From positions 186,001 through 250,000 of the forward strand of contig CM073193.1 in assembly GCA_037042915.1 (NCBI GenBank): DNA of 64,000 bases, given 5' to 3'. A model generated the notes under the pieces. That model ran no database searches. It saw nothing but the letters and a program-made list of their open reading frames with translations, and was not told the origin of the DNA. The position numbers and the translations under genes are program-made. Source of the stretch: Auricularia sp. M13. Taxonomy: Eukaryota; Basidiomycota; Agaricomycetes; Auriculariales; Auriculariaceae. This document shows, piece by piece, positions 12,230 to 22,108 of the stretch; position 1 is the first letter of the stretch; the number at the start of each line of letters is the position of its first letter.

Positions 12230-13850
12230 ACGTTCATGGCGTGGTTGTTTCGTGTATATTGCATGTATCTGTGTGGGATTTTGTAGTGTGCGCGCCTGCA
12301 CGAGGTATCGTGGTGTACGTGTCTCTGTGGGGGTCCATGGTGCGCACACCTGCACAAGGAATTGCAGTCCACACACTTGCGTGATAGGTTGCGGCGCGCG
12401 TATTGCACAAAAGAAAGCGGTGTGCGCACCTGTGCGAGAAGGTGCGGTGCACACGCCTGCGCGAAAATTACGGTGCGCACTTCTGCGTGAGATTGTGCGG
12501 TGCGCATGCCTGCGCGAGGAATTCTGGTGCGCACATCTGCGCAAAGGAGTTGCGGCATGCGCGTCGACGCGAGAGGTTGCGGTATACGTCTCTGTGTGGG
12601 AGAGCACGGTACGCGCACCTGCGCGAAGAGATGTGGTGCGTGCAGGAGGTCTGCGCGAGAAGGCGCGGTGCGCGCATACGCGTGAGGGAGCGCGGTGCGC
12701 GCCCCTGTGTGAGAGGTTATAGTGCGGGGAAGCGCGGTGCGCGCGTCTGCGCGGAGAAAACACGGTATGCGCGTCTGCGCATGAGGTGCGGTGTGCGCGT
12801 CGGCGTGGGAAGGCGCAGTGCGCGCCGTTGCGAGAGGGCTTAGTGCGCGTGTCAGGGCGGGAGCACACGGTATTCGCGTCGGCGTGAGAACCCACGGTAT
12901 GCGCATCAGCGCGAGGGGGAACGGCGACACGGCGTGGGGTCGTGCTTGCACACGTTGGCGCGGGAGAGCGCGACGCGCGCGTTGGTGTGCGAGAGTGCGA
13001 AGTGTGCGTTGGCACGAGAAGAGGCGGTGCGCACGCCGGCGAGAGGGGCGCGGTGCGCATGCCAGCGTGGGGGGAAAGTGGTAATGCGCGCTGGCACGAG
13101 AGAGTGCGTTGCGCGGGTTGTCGCGAGAGACCGCGTTGTATTCGCCGCTGTGAGGAGCTGCCGCTCCACGGGCTAACAATGCGCAGTGCCAGTGCGTGTG
13201 ATTGCTTAGAGTGTGTTGTCGCGAGGGAGTCTCCGTGTGTGTGCCGTCGCGAGAGGTTATGGGGCGCGCGTCAGCTCGAGAAATTACGGAGCGCGTCGCT
13301 GGCGTGAGGAATCACGGTACGTTGTCACCGTGATAAACCGCGGAGTGTGCGTCGGCACGAGAGGTCGCAGGGCGCGGGTCGGCCAGGGCAACCACGGGGC
13401 ATGGCGCCAGTGTGAGGAATCGCGGCGCATGCGCTGTCGCGATGAGTCGCGGTGTGTTCTTTGGCGCGAGAGGTCACTGGGCGCGCGCTGGCTTAAGGAG
13501 TCACGGTATGTGACGTCGACACGAGGGGCCGTGCTACATGCGCTGTCGCGAGAGGCTGCAGTGAGTGTGCCGGCACGAGAGATCATAGAGCGCGCGTCAG
13601 TTCCAGGAATTACGGTACGCTGTGCCAGCGCGAGGGGTCGCAGTGTGTGTATTTATGCCATGGATTGCGGACTGCGCATCGGCGCGGGGTTTCACGGGGG
13701 GGCGTTGGCCTGAGAGGTCGTAGAGCGCATCGCGAGTGCGGGGGATCGCAGGACGCACGCTGTCGTAAAAGGCTACGGCGTGCGCGCCGGCGCGAGGGGT
13801 CCTAGGGCGCGCGCCGGCTCGAGGGATCACGGTATGTGGCTTCGGTGTGG
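12230..13850. repeat. 27-bp minisatellite between LINE ORF1 and ORF2
   Basis: About sixty degenerate tandem units of close to 27 bp fill most of the gap between the ORF1 stop and the ORF2 start. A typical unit reads on the + strand like ggtgcgcacctgcgcgagaa followed by a G/T-rich end. The left and right halves use two diverged versions of the unit. Because 27 is a multiple of three, frames stay open for long distances on both strands and encode a nine-residue periodicity; the longest is 359 codons on the minus strand at 12100-13179. I do not call these genes, since the openness follows from the period and not from selection that I can see. Confidence 0.85.
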
Positions 13851-14176
13851 GAAGGAGAGAGCTGCTATGTATTCTTTTGCGTGGGATTCGCTACGCGTGT
13901 GGTTGTGCGACAGTGTGCGGAACTTTTGTATTGTGGGCACGTTTTACGAAATCAGTTGGGCCCCGCGCTTTATTCGTTCACAAGAGGGGGATTATACGAG
14001 TCAAGATGGGTCCGGCGTGTCAAGAGAGTGCTGGCGATGCGCGGGGCCATGTCAGCGATCAGGTTTGTGAGGAGGGGCGGGGCGCGAGCAAGAAGGTGTG
14101 GGTGAGGGATGACAAGGGGTGGAGGTGGCAAGAAAGTCCAGGCTCGGGGTCATACGGCAGTGATGAGACGCAGGCT

Positions 14177-16087
14177 TCAGAAGGCGCGGCCACGGTGCCC
14201 GCCTCCATTTCCGCGGCCAGCTCCTCCACGCCCACCTCCGCCTCGTCCACCGCGTCCTCGCGAGCTGCTGGCGTTGTTGTTTGCTGCGTGATTCCCGTTC
14301 GAAGTCGACGTTGCGCCGTGCGCGTTTGTCCAGCCGTCGATACGGGCTGTCGGGCACTTGCCCGTGGGATGGCCGGCGCTCCCGCAGACAGAGCACTCCC
14401 ATGGCTGCCTGCGCATGCGGCCATGTCCTTTGAAGGGGTGCCTGATGAGGATGTTGCGCACCGCGTCTCGGAGCTCCGTCAGCAGGTCCTGCGGCAGGAA
14501 GTCCACGTCCGCGTGGACGTTGTACTCTTTGATCGACTCCGTGCTCGCCGTCGTAGTGAGCGAGCGAATGGAGACAGAGTCGAGCACGGCGCGGATTAGC
14601 AAGTCCGCCCCGACCTTGTTGCGTGACGCGAACTTTTCCAGCGGCGCGCGGAAACTCGGGTTCGTTTCCCACGATGGCCTGATGCTCGCGCGCAGGTGTT
14701 CGCCTCTCAGTTGGGTGTTGGTGACGGTGCCGAGGTGGCCTGAGGCGAGCAGGGTGAACCTGAATGTCGTGATGCTCGCGTTGTCGAGGACGTAGTGGCG
14801 GCGATAGCAGAGCGCATCTTCCTGCTGGCGCGTGATTCCCGTCAGTAGGAAAGTGTTTTTGCGGACCGTCTTGTTGCTGCGCGGGTCTGTTTCCGCGCGC
14901 GTAACTTGAGGCTTGCTCGTCGGTAGAGCGCCCTTGACCGCCTTGGCGAGTTTCTGGATCGCTGCCAGCGGGTGCATTGACGACGGGTCTTGTCCTCCGA
15001 TGCTGTCGCAGACGAAGACTACTTTTGGTTTCTTGAGGTCTGACCACGCCGACCGTTGTGTCGGGCATAGGTTGGCGAGGTGGGCGTTGGCGGCCATGCC
15101 ATCGATGCGGCGGTTGTTTCCATTCGAGGCGACGTGGACCTTCCTCTCGCTGAAAGCAGGGTGTAACTCGTAGTCGTCGTCCGCTTCCTCGTCATCCGTG
15201 TCTTCTAGCTCCTCCTCGTCGGACTCCTCCACGATGTCGTCGTCCGACGAGGGCGCACGCCACGGTTGAGCCGCTGGGAGGTCTATGAAGGAGGCGGCGT
15301 CGTCGCCGTTAATCGGGTCGTCGATGTCCATGTCCGGGTACAGGGGTTGCCCTCGGCGCCCTGGCGGATGTTCCGCGCGCGCCGCTGACTTGTCTTGGCG
15401 GCGCTGCAGACGTTGTTCGGACGGCGAGTTTGGAGGGCCTCGACGCGACTGATCGAACGGCGCCGGGTCCGCTTCCGCGAACATGTCTTGCACCATCACC
15501 GGGGTCGCGGCCAGCGGCCTGCCGCGACGCTGCTCGCCCGGTTCTGGCTCTCGTAGGTGCGTGGGAATAGGTGGTCCGAACTTGCGCGGTGTCGAGTCTT
15601 GGACGCGCGACCAGTCTATGGGCGTCGCGGCCGGGCTCTTCGGTACAGGCTGCAAGGCGTGCTGATCGTGATCCGTTGCGGCAGCCTGGACTTGGGGGCG
15701 TTGCACCGCAGCTTGACGCGGCATTGGTGCAATTGAGCGTCCAGCGAAGACCCGCCTGACTGGGACCTTGTTCGCGTTCTTGGCGTCGTCGTCGCCTGTC
15801 TCTTGGCGCTGCAATGGCGGCCAGTCGGTTTCGTCAAGTCCCTCTATCGAGAGGCGGCGTCTCGAGCGCCGTTCATCGGCGATAAGGCGGGATTTTTCGC
15901 GGTCGCCGGGCGTAGCGGCCTCATCAGCCGTTCGAGTGGTCGCGGGGCGCGTGGGCGACAGCTCTGGGGCCGCCTGGGCAGGAGGTGGCGACGATGGGAG
16001 GAACGAGGCCGCTGTCGTGGGCTCAAGTCGGTCTGCCGCGAGTTCCACCGGCTGCGTCTCGGGCACAAGGACGACGCCTTCAGTCAC
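14177..16087 (-). CDS. LINE ORF1 protein with CCHC zinc knuckle
   Basis: This 636-residue frame is the likely nucleic-acid-binding partner protein of the LINE. The N-terminal half is rich in Pro, Arg, Ala and acidic residues, including an acidic run DESDEEELEDTDDEEADDD-like near the middle. Residues about 565-578 form a CX2CX4HX4C zinc knuckle (CSVCGSAGHPTGKC). The last 30 residues are an RGG/Gly-rich tail, typical of RNA-binding proteins. It lies upstream of ORF2 on the same strand, separated by 2.2 kb that is mostly minisatellite, an unusually long ORF1-ORF2 gap. The first Met at 16087 was taken as start; the region upstream has no convincing in-frame extension. Confidence 0.88.
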   Translation of the reverse strand: MTEGVVLVPETQPVELAADRLEPTTAASFLPSSPPPAQAAPELSPTRPATTRTADEAATPGDREKSRLIADERRSRRRLSIEGLDETDWPPLQRQETGDDDAKNANKVPVRRVFAGRSIAPMPRQAAVQRPQVQAAATDHDQHALQPVPKSPAATPIDWSRVQDSTPRKFGPPIPTHLREPEPGEQRRGRPLAATPVMVQDMFAEADPAPFDQSRRGPPNSPSEQRLQRRQDKSAARAEHPPGRRGQPLYPDMDIDDPINGDDAASFIDLPAAQPWRAPSSDDDIVEESDEEELEDTDDEEADDDYELHPAFSERKVHVASNGNNRRIDGMAANAHLANLCPTQRSAWSDLKKPKVVFVCDSIGGQDPSSMHPLAAIQKLAKAVKGALPTSKPQVTRAETDPRSNKTVRKNTFLLTGITRQQEDALCYRRHYVLDNASITTFRFTLLASGHLGTVTNTQLRGEHLRASIRPSWETNPSFRAPLEKFASRNKVGADLLIRAVLDSVSIRSLTTTASTESIKEYNVHADVDFLPQDLLTELRDAVRNILIRHPFKGHGRMRRQPWECSVCGSAGHPTGKCPTARIDGWTNAHGATSTSNGNHAANNNASSSRGRGGRGGGGRGGAGRGNGGGHRGRAF

Positions 16088-16704
16088 TGTGCAAGGCGAT
16101 TAGTATCGGCCCGAGGCTCCCTGTCGCAGAGGGCATACCATCGCCGTCGCCGTTCATGGTCGCGGCCACTGGTTCCAGGGGAGCAGCTCTATGATGGCCG
16201 CGTTCGCGTGCGTAGAGGGCTTCGGACAGGAGGGAGCATCTTGCGTGGGATTCGCGTAGCCATATAGACCAGCAGCAGGGCGCAGACAGTTTCTGGCGTA
16301 GTGGGGGCGAAAGACGACGGGAGGGGGCGGTCCGCGCTCGCCCTGGGGGACTCGTCGTCGAGGCATTACTGCTTGCATAGGGCGGCCCCTTGGACTGCCC
16401 TGATGTCCGCTCCGTTCTGCTCATCGAAGCAGCTCGGCGGCTACGTCGTGTCATCGTCAGCCAGCACGTCCATAGACTTGTACGGGACGATCAGGATGGC
16501 GGGCGCTGGGTCGGACTTTCAATACCAGGCCGCGTCATCCTTCTTGTCTCCGCCCATCACGGAGCATCAGACTGCGATCTGCTCCAGCCGTTGGGCCTGT
16601 CTGGCTGCAGATGGCCCGTCTGTGAATCGATTTATTTATTTCTAATTTACGGCAAGGCTTCGTGGTCGCTCCAAATCGGTTGCGAACTTGGCAATTCGGC
16701 ATTT

Positions 16705-17343
16705 TTACTTCGGGACGTGCTCCGGCTCGTTTCGGCCCGTCTCGGTTTCTAAAACTCCGGCCCGCTCCGGCTCCGGTCTTCGGGATATCCCTGTCATAGG
16801 GTCCGTTGTTATGCCCGTGTCATCCCGGGATATAGCGATTGCCGGCTCTTCCCTCGTACGCTCCTGGTTGGCTCGGCGAGCTCTGGCCGATTTTCTCTTC
16901 TCCCGCCAGCGCAGCGTTTCGTTGTAGTCGATTACGAGGTGCGTGCCGTTGATGGCCGACACGTGCACGTCCTCGCACTCCGGCTTCTCCAGCCAGTGCA
17001 TGTCCCGCCGGTCCCGTTGACTCCAGCGTCCGCCGCATCCTCCTTGGCAATAGTACGTGCGTTTTTTTTGATATGGAGCTGATTGTGTGAGTGGCATGGC
17101 TCGGAGAACGTCGTCTATGTGTGCAGCGGCACGTCTCGTCCTCGGCGAGCTCGGCCTTCGTGGTGGCAGGCTACTCGTCGCCGTGCTGGGATATGGCATT
17201 GACGATGCGCTCCGGTCATCGTGCAACTCCTTCGTGTTCACGGCGCGCCACGTCGGCGTCGGGGAGCGGCTTTGGGGGTCCCCTTGCTGTTGTGCCTGAG
17301 GCGGCGTCCCGGGATTCAGTGCTGCGTGAGTGGGGCGCTGCAT
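16705..17343 (-). CDS. Possible extra ORF (ORF0) in the LINE leader
   Basis: This 212-codon open frame lies upstream of ORF1 on the coding strand of the LINE. Its N-terminal half is Ser/Pro/Arg-rich. The middle holds a Cys/His cluster (YYCQGGCGG ... DMHWLEKPEC) that could bind zinc as a CX3C...HX5-7C module, followed by a basic Arg/Glu-rich stretch. I do not recognise the family. It could be a genuine third ORF, a captured host exon, or a chance frame in GC-rich DNA. Support from position is moderate, from conservation none. Confidence 0.4.
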   Translation of the reverse strand: MQRPTHAALNPGTPPQAQQQGDPQSRSPTPTWRAVNTKELHDDRSASSMPYPSTATSSLPPRRPSSPRTRRAAAHIDDVLRAMPLTQSAPYQKKRTYYCQGGCGGRWSQRDRRDMHWLEKPECEDVHVSAINGTHLVIDYNETLRWREKRKSARARRANQERTREEPAIAISRDDTGITTDPMTGISRRPEPERAGVLETETGRNEPEHVPK

Positions 17344-19931
17344 CTTAGGGGCAGTGCCTTATCTCTGGCCCTCTTTTATGGTCTTCTTGATTCCTGAGTC
17401 AGGGGGAAATTGCGGTTTGGGCCCCTGCATATACGTCATCTTGGCGCCTGGTTTTATATGGGACGTGAGCAATTCGCCTCTCAGCGCCTTGAACTTCTAC
17501 GTCAGAGGGGCGAGGCTCCAGGAGAGGGCGTTTTTGCTATTGACTGGGTTGCTATGAGTCGTGCGGGTTCGCTATCGTCGTCTCTTACCCATTCAGTCTT
17601 GGCTAAAAGCCATCTGCTCGCGCATCGGTCTTTTTGGCACTTTGCCATAAAGGAGGGCGTTCCTTTTAGGCTTGTCGTGGAAACGTTCCCCGCTGCTTGT
17701 GAACTTGGGATGTGTCGCCTAATTTCGTAAGTGCGTTCTGGCAGGGATTCGTCGCTCACGATTTTTAGGACTGTCGTAGACTGTCTTTGCGGAGTGCGTA
17801 TCGGAGTTTTGGTACAGAACACGCCATTTCTGACCCTCGTCGTCCAGCACACTGTTCGTGGTCACCGCCTGGTTCGCTGCTATTCGCATCTCTGCTATGC
17901 GCTCGGTCCGACCACAGCTTGCGTCTGTATGGACTGTCTCGAGGTACGTCGTCTAATTTTAAATTTCCCCCGCTAATTCCGCAGTTTATACCCCATAATG
18001 CCCTGCCATACGCATGGACTTCACTCGTGTCCCGTTGTTCTTTATGCAGCGGTGTTTGAAAAGGGAAGGTGTCCAACTGCGCGGGGAAGCGTGGTTGAAC
18101 GTTGGCGTTGACAGGTCCGTTCCCCGACCCGAAGCGCGTTCCGGGCGCTCTCGCGTGTTATTTTGCTCACACAGACTTGGCGCTGCAGGGCTCTTCTTAT
18201 CGTGTTACATAGCATGATTCTATTGCAGGAACAGCGCTTCTATCGTCCCGCACATTGTGTTACTGTCTCTCGCGGAGCCTCCTTCGGCGATTTGCATTGC
18301 CCGCATGCAAGGTCCTTGGATTCCGGCCGCACCGTTATCCCCGTCGGTCCACGAGCTCCATTCAGGAGTGCGTAGTGGTTCGAGCGTCAGGTACGTCGCA
18401 GTGAGTATGCTTTCCGTCCGACTCGTGCGACAGACCTTCTCAGGTTCTGTCTGTATTTGGCGCCGCATGAATGCAGGGTCGCCGGTGCTGGCCGGCGTGA
18501 GCTCGAAATAATATTTCGCGGCTCGCTCTGCCGCGGTCGAAAGCAGCGCCAGTCCAAGTCAATCGGAGGAAGGGATGTACATCTCACGTCTCCCTGCTCG
18601 AGCTGACTGGTACGCCGCGTGGCGTCCTTGGCTGGCCATCCTCAGACAGTGCGCTTGCCTGCATTGTGTGTCACGGGCGGCGTTCGTTTGGGCGTCGGCG
18701 TCTGGGCATCGTGACTACTTCGCACCATTGGCCCATGAGCAGAAGAGCTGGCCTGTCACCTGGAGACATGTTGGCTCTGGCACCTGCTTCCTGGGCACTG
18801 TGTTGTTTCGCGATTTGCATCGTCGCGCCCAGATACACTCTTCCTCGTATTCCACCCTCGTCCGCTGGCCTGAGTCGTGGTCCAGAGCCTGCCATGACGT
18901 TGTATGGTGGTAATCGCATGCTCGAGGCCCCAGAGGTGCGCGTGCTAGCTGCTGGGCTTTCCCATTGGCCTTGCCTCGGCTGGATTTGTGCGAGAGACGT
19001 ATAAAGGGCTCGTGCTGTATGCCGACTCCTTCCATATCCACTTCAGCCCCATCGCCCTCGAATGTGTCGTCCCACTCGCGTCTGGACTATATTTCATTGC
19101 GGTGTGCGTTCTACTACTTTTCTCTGCCGCCGGGCTGATTTTGGTTAGGATATGATGTGGAGCTGGTTCCTTCCCAACGTCCTGCACCCTTGTCTCAACC
19201 CCGCGTGCGCCGGAGCTTCATGGGAGGCGCAGGTTTCTTGCGAATGCGCCCTGTGCACAACCGAAGTGAGTACTTTTTATTTTAAATTCCTCGCCATTTT
19301 TTAATTCTTTCAGACGCCCAGAAACTCCCGCGTCATCCACACCGCAGATAATTGCCCCGCGCATCTTCCTCGTCCTGTTTGCCAATGCACTCTTACTTTC
19401 CGGTGCCCCAACCACGGGTTTTCTCATTTCGGCGGCTTTGGGCGCGGGGGCGGATCTGGATCCGGCCCTTCCGCTAGCCCCGCTGACCTTTAGATCTCCC
19501 CATCGTGCGTGGTCCTTATCGTTACTGCTGCTGGACTTCATTACTGATGCGCTTCAGATTACGAATTGCGCTCGCGATGTGTCCGATCCTTGTTTTTCTT
19601 GTCTTTGCACGCGCGCGTGTTCCTCTCGCCTGGGTACGCGCTCTCTTCCTCGAGCTGCGCCCCTTCTTGTACTTCATCGCTGCTGGTCCGCATGGTGTGA
19701 ATAAATGTCATTTGCGTGCTCTTCTGATCACTCGATCGTCTGCATCGTGCCGTACTAGTCGCTTATTTTCTCGAGGGACTACACGGTCTTCGATACGCTC
19801 AGATTCTTCATATTCGACAGAAAATGAGTTGTATTTACGTGCAGATGGTCTCTAGCACGTAGAAAAGGACGTTTGGTATGCTCTAGACCTGGTGTGGTCG
19901 ACGGACATGGTGGTCCGGGAAAGAGCCGTCC
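17344..19931 (-). other. LINE 5' leader, no convincing gene
   Basis: About 2.6 kb between the possible ORF0 and the 5' boundary of the LINE. Several minus-strand frames of 80-116 codons occur (17502-17852, 18220-18468, 18715-19041, 18945-19187, 19218-19541). The last has a protein-like composition (charged, Lys/Glu pairs) but no known motif. The region presumably contains the internal promoter of the LINE, though I cannot point to one. Confidence 0.5.
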
Positions 19932-19947
19932 CATACCAGAGAATCTT
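19932..19947. other. LINE target-site duplication, 5' side
   Basis: Perfect second copy of cataccagagaatctt, joined directly to gatcgaatcgcg, which continues repeat copy A exactly as in the LINE-free copy B. Confidence 0.93.
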
Positions 19948-20256
19948 GATCGAATCGCGTGTGCGACGGTAAATCTCCAAAGCGCCGGTCGGCAACGACG
20001 CAAGCGGACGAGCGTGAGAACGCCGCGGAGGAGAACGAGGGTTCGCCTTGCGCGCCGCTGCAATATTTTTTCAGATCTACCTTCCTGGGGTCAGCGAATC
20101 AGGCGTCCATTATATGCCTGTATCTGCATGCTCAACTCAGTCGCCGGCGTCGTACGCTGGCCAGGGTACGTAATGGGATCATGCTGATCGGCGTGCAGGG
20201 CGTCATGACTCATGACTCATGATGCGAAAGAACAACGAACGCGTGAGAACCACTGA
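19948..20256 (+). repeat. Large repeat copy A, right part
   Basis: This continues copy A after the LINE and matches the reverse complement of 42581-42905. Homology stops at ...gagaaccactga (20256); the corresponding point in copy B is 42581. The tract catgactcatgactcatga, a short tandem repeat, is shared by both copies. Confidence 0.85.
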
Positions 20257-20588
20257 ACCATGCTCAGTGCTGATCGGCAGGCGTGCCAGCTATCCAATCC
20301 CCTCAGTTTGGCAAATGAGACACTGACAGAAATATAAATCAGGCATCAACAAATACGGACTCCAGGCCTGATTAAAGCTCTGGCGGAGGCCTTATTGATT
20401 TTGGCCGATAGGTATCACCAGATGCATAGACAACCATTTCAATTCATGCATGTACTCGTATTTGGTTTCCTGGGGCTATACGCCGATTCTACAAAGATGA
20501 CTTCTTTACATCCCGCCAGTAAGCGTTTCATCGCGTATACACCATCTCAAAATTCTCCGAATCCCACTTGTGCGTCCTGAAAAAACCC

Positions 20589-21456
20589 TCAGCATGAGCA
20601 TTCGAAAGCCGAGAAAGTAGATAACGACACCGACCCAAAGTCCCTGCGCTCGCGGACATAGGCTCCAGCGGGTCCCGCGTCGAGGGCCTGCACGATCTTC
20701 CACAGCTTTGGTGTCTTGCTCTCATTTATGAGCGCCCCCTCGCCGAAGATCTCGTTGAACCTGACGGAGAGATTATAAAGCACGAGGTCGGGAAACGTGA
20801 CCTGCGACAATGAGTGAGCCATCGCGGCGTACAGTACGCAATGTCACCGCGCTCTGACGGACTTTGTCGCCGTAGTAGTACGGGCCGACGACGAGGCCCT
20901 CGTGCGCAGAGAGGAGCTCAGGCAGGCGGAGGTTGAGGTAGATGTCGTACAGTTCCTTGCGATCCTCCAGCAGGGGCGTGTGGGGCAGGACCCCGAGCCG
21001 GTCCTGCGCATCGTAGAGCGAGAAGACGGTCGACACCACTTCGGCCCGCGCGAGCGTGCTCGCGCTGTCGGAGCCGGTAGGGACAAGGCCGAAGGCCTCG
21101 GCAATGTAGGATTGGATGGCGCGGCTCTCCCAGATGTGCTGCAAGGTGAGAATTGGTGAGAACGCTTATGGGGATGGTGAGCGGGGCAGGATGGGCTTCA
21201 CCTGCACTTTGCCGTCGGGTGTGGTGACCGTCAGCCGCGGCACACGGCCGTAGCGCTGCTGCGGCTTGAGCTCCTCCCAGAGCTACGGATGACAATCAGC
21301 ACTTCGCATGGTCCGAGCGCTGAGAGAGTCGCAGCGCACCTCGTTAGTGAGGTATACATTCTTGTGGTCCGCGCCGACAGCCTCGAGCATGAGCCGCGAG
21401 ATGTCTGCGCGGCCGGGGTACTTGAAGTAGAGCAGTTCGTACTTGTTTTCGGCCAT
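20589..21456 (-). CDS. Glutathione S-transferase
   Basis: A cytosolic GST that would conjugate glutathione to electrophiles. Four exons give 228 residues: 21456-21340, 21282-21202, 21138-20863 and 20801-20589, joined in phase zero. The N-terminal thioredoxin-like domain starts YELLYFKYPGRADISRLMLEA, with a WESRAI segment near residue 70 where GSTs carry the glutathione-contacting ESxAI motif. The C-terminal helical domain includes GDKVTFPDLVLYNL, a form of the conserved capping-box region. The length fits sigma-like fungal GSTs. The third donor (GTCCGT) is weaker than the others. The stop follows a Ser/Phe/Cys-rich tail, and an extra terminal intron cannot be excluded. It lies just inside the inner edge of repeat copy A. 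Confidence 0.85.
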
Positions 21457-22108
21457 TCTGAACTAGGGAAACAACGTGGGTTGTGCGATGAGACTGCCAG
21501 TCTGCGATGAATGTGGCTTGCCTTTAACTATCTATGACCAACCGAGTCAGAGTCCCCTTTGGGCCAGTGCTGCGGGCGACCGCGTGAAGTTTGCAATTAA
21601 TTGTTTGACAGCATGGATGTCGGACCGTGGTCCTTGGGTGCAGTGCGGAAAACATCGTGCGTCATGGGCATGGAACTGTATCATACTCTCAGTCAGACAC
21701 ACTGTCGAGGCCGGTCGAAACTGGCCTTGGTAGCCGGGGATCGACAGACTGCGATTTTTGGTACCCTGTCCCCGATGATTAATTCAGTACGGCGTTCTGC
21801 TGCTTTCCGAGGGAGAAGTCGGGCATGAGCAGCGAGACGACGGCGGGTATGCGCGTTCAAGAATTTAGAACAAAAGTGGCGCCAGGCTTAGAGACTAACA
21901 CTTAGTACCTGTACACGCAGAGACACACACCTAGCCTATACGCTACACGCTACACATTGACCCGTACACCCTGCACACCCTGCACCGATTCAGCCGCGCA
22001 TCCTTCACTGGCATCTCCTGTCTGCCACGCACCGTTCATCCCGATTCCCGTACCCCCTCTCCGCAATTCACACTCCCAGTGGCAGCCACTGATTGAAACC
22101 TCCGCAGT
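21457..22108. other. Intergenic, nothing recognised
   Basis: 650 bp between the GST start and the dehydrogenase stop. It must hold the GST promoter. A CA-rich stretch lies near 21900-21990, but I see no clear TATA box or gene. Confidence 0.5.

Larger units (their letters stand above)
6417..19931 (-). mobile_element. Full-length non-LTR retrotransposon (LINE), about 13.5 kb
   Basis: The element lies between perfect 16-bp target-site duplications (6401-6416 and 19932-19947) and interrupts repeat copy A. On the minus strand, in order, it has a leader of about 3.8 kb with a possible extra ORF (16705-17343), ORF1 with a CCHC zinc knuckle (14177-16087), a 27-bp minisatellite (about 12230-13850), ORF2 with APE endonuclease, reverse transcriptase, RNase H-like and zinc-binding regions (6619-11970), a short 3' UTR and a 38-nt poly(A) tail. 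Both main ORFs are open, so it may be recent or active. Typical fungal LINEs (Tad1 type) are about 6-8 kb, so this one is unusually long. A nested insertion inside the leader cannot be excluded without comparing other copies. Confidence 0.9.

Noticed and set aside
12100-13179. 359-codon minus-strand ORF and overlapping + strand ORFs
   Set aside because: They run through the 27-bp minisatellite. A period divisible by three keeps several frames open on both strands, so length is not evidence of a gene.
19264-19320. + strand GTGAGT...TTTCAG pair resembling an intron in the LINE leader
   Set aside because: It is on the non-coding strand of the LINE, and no flanking + strand exon with protein character is present.
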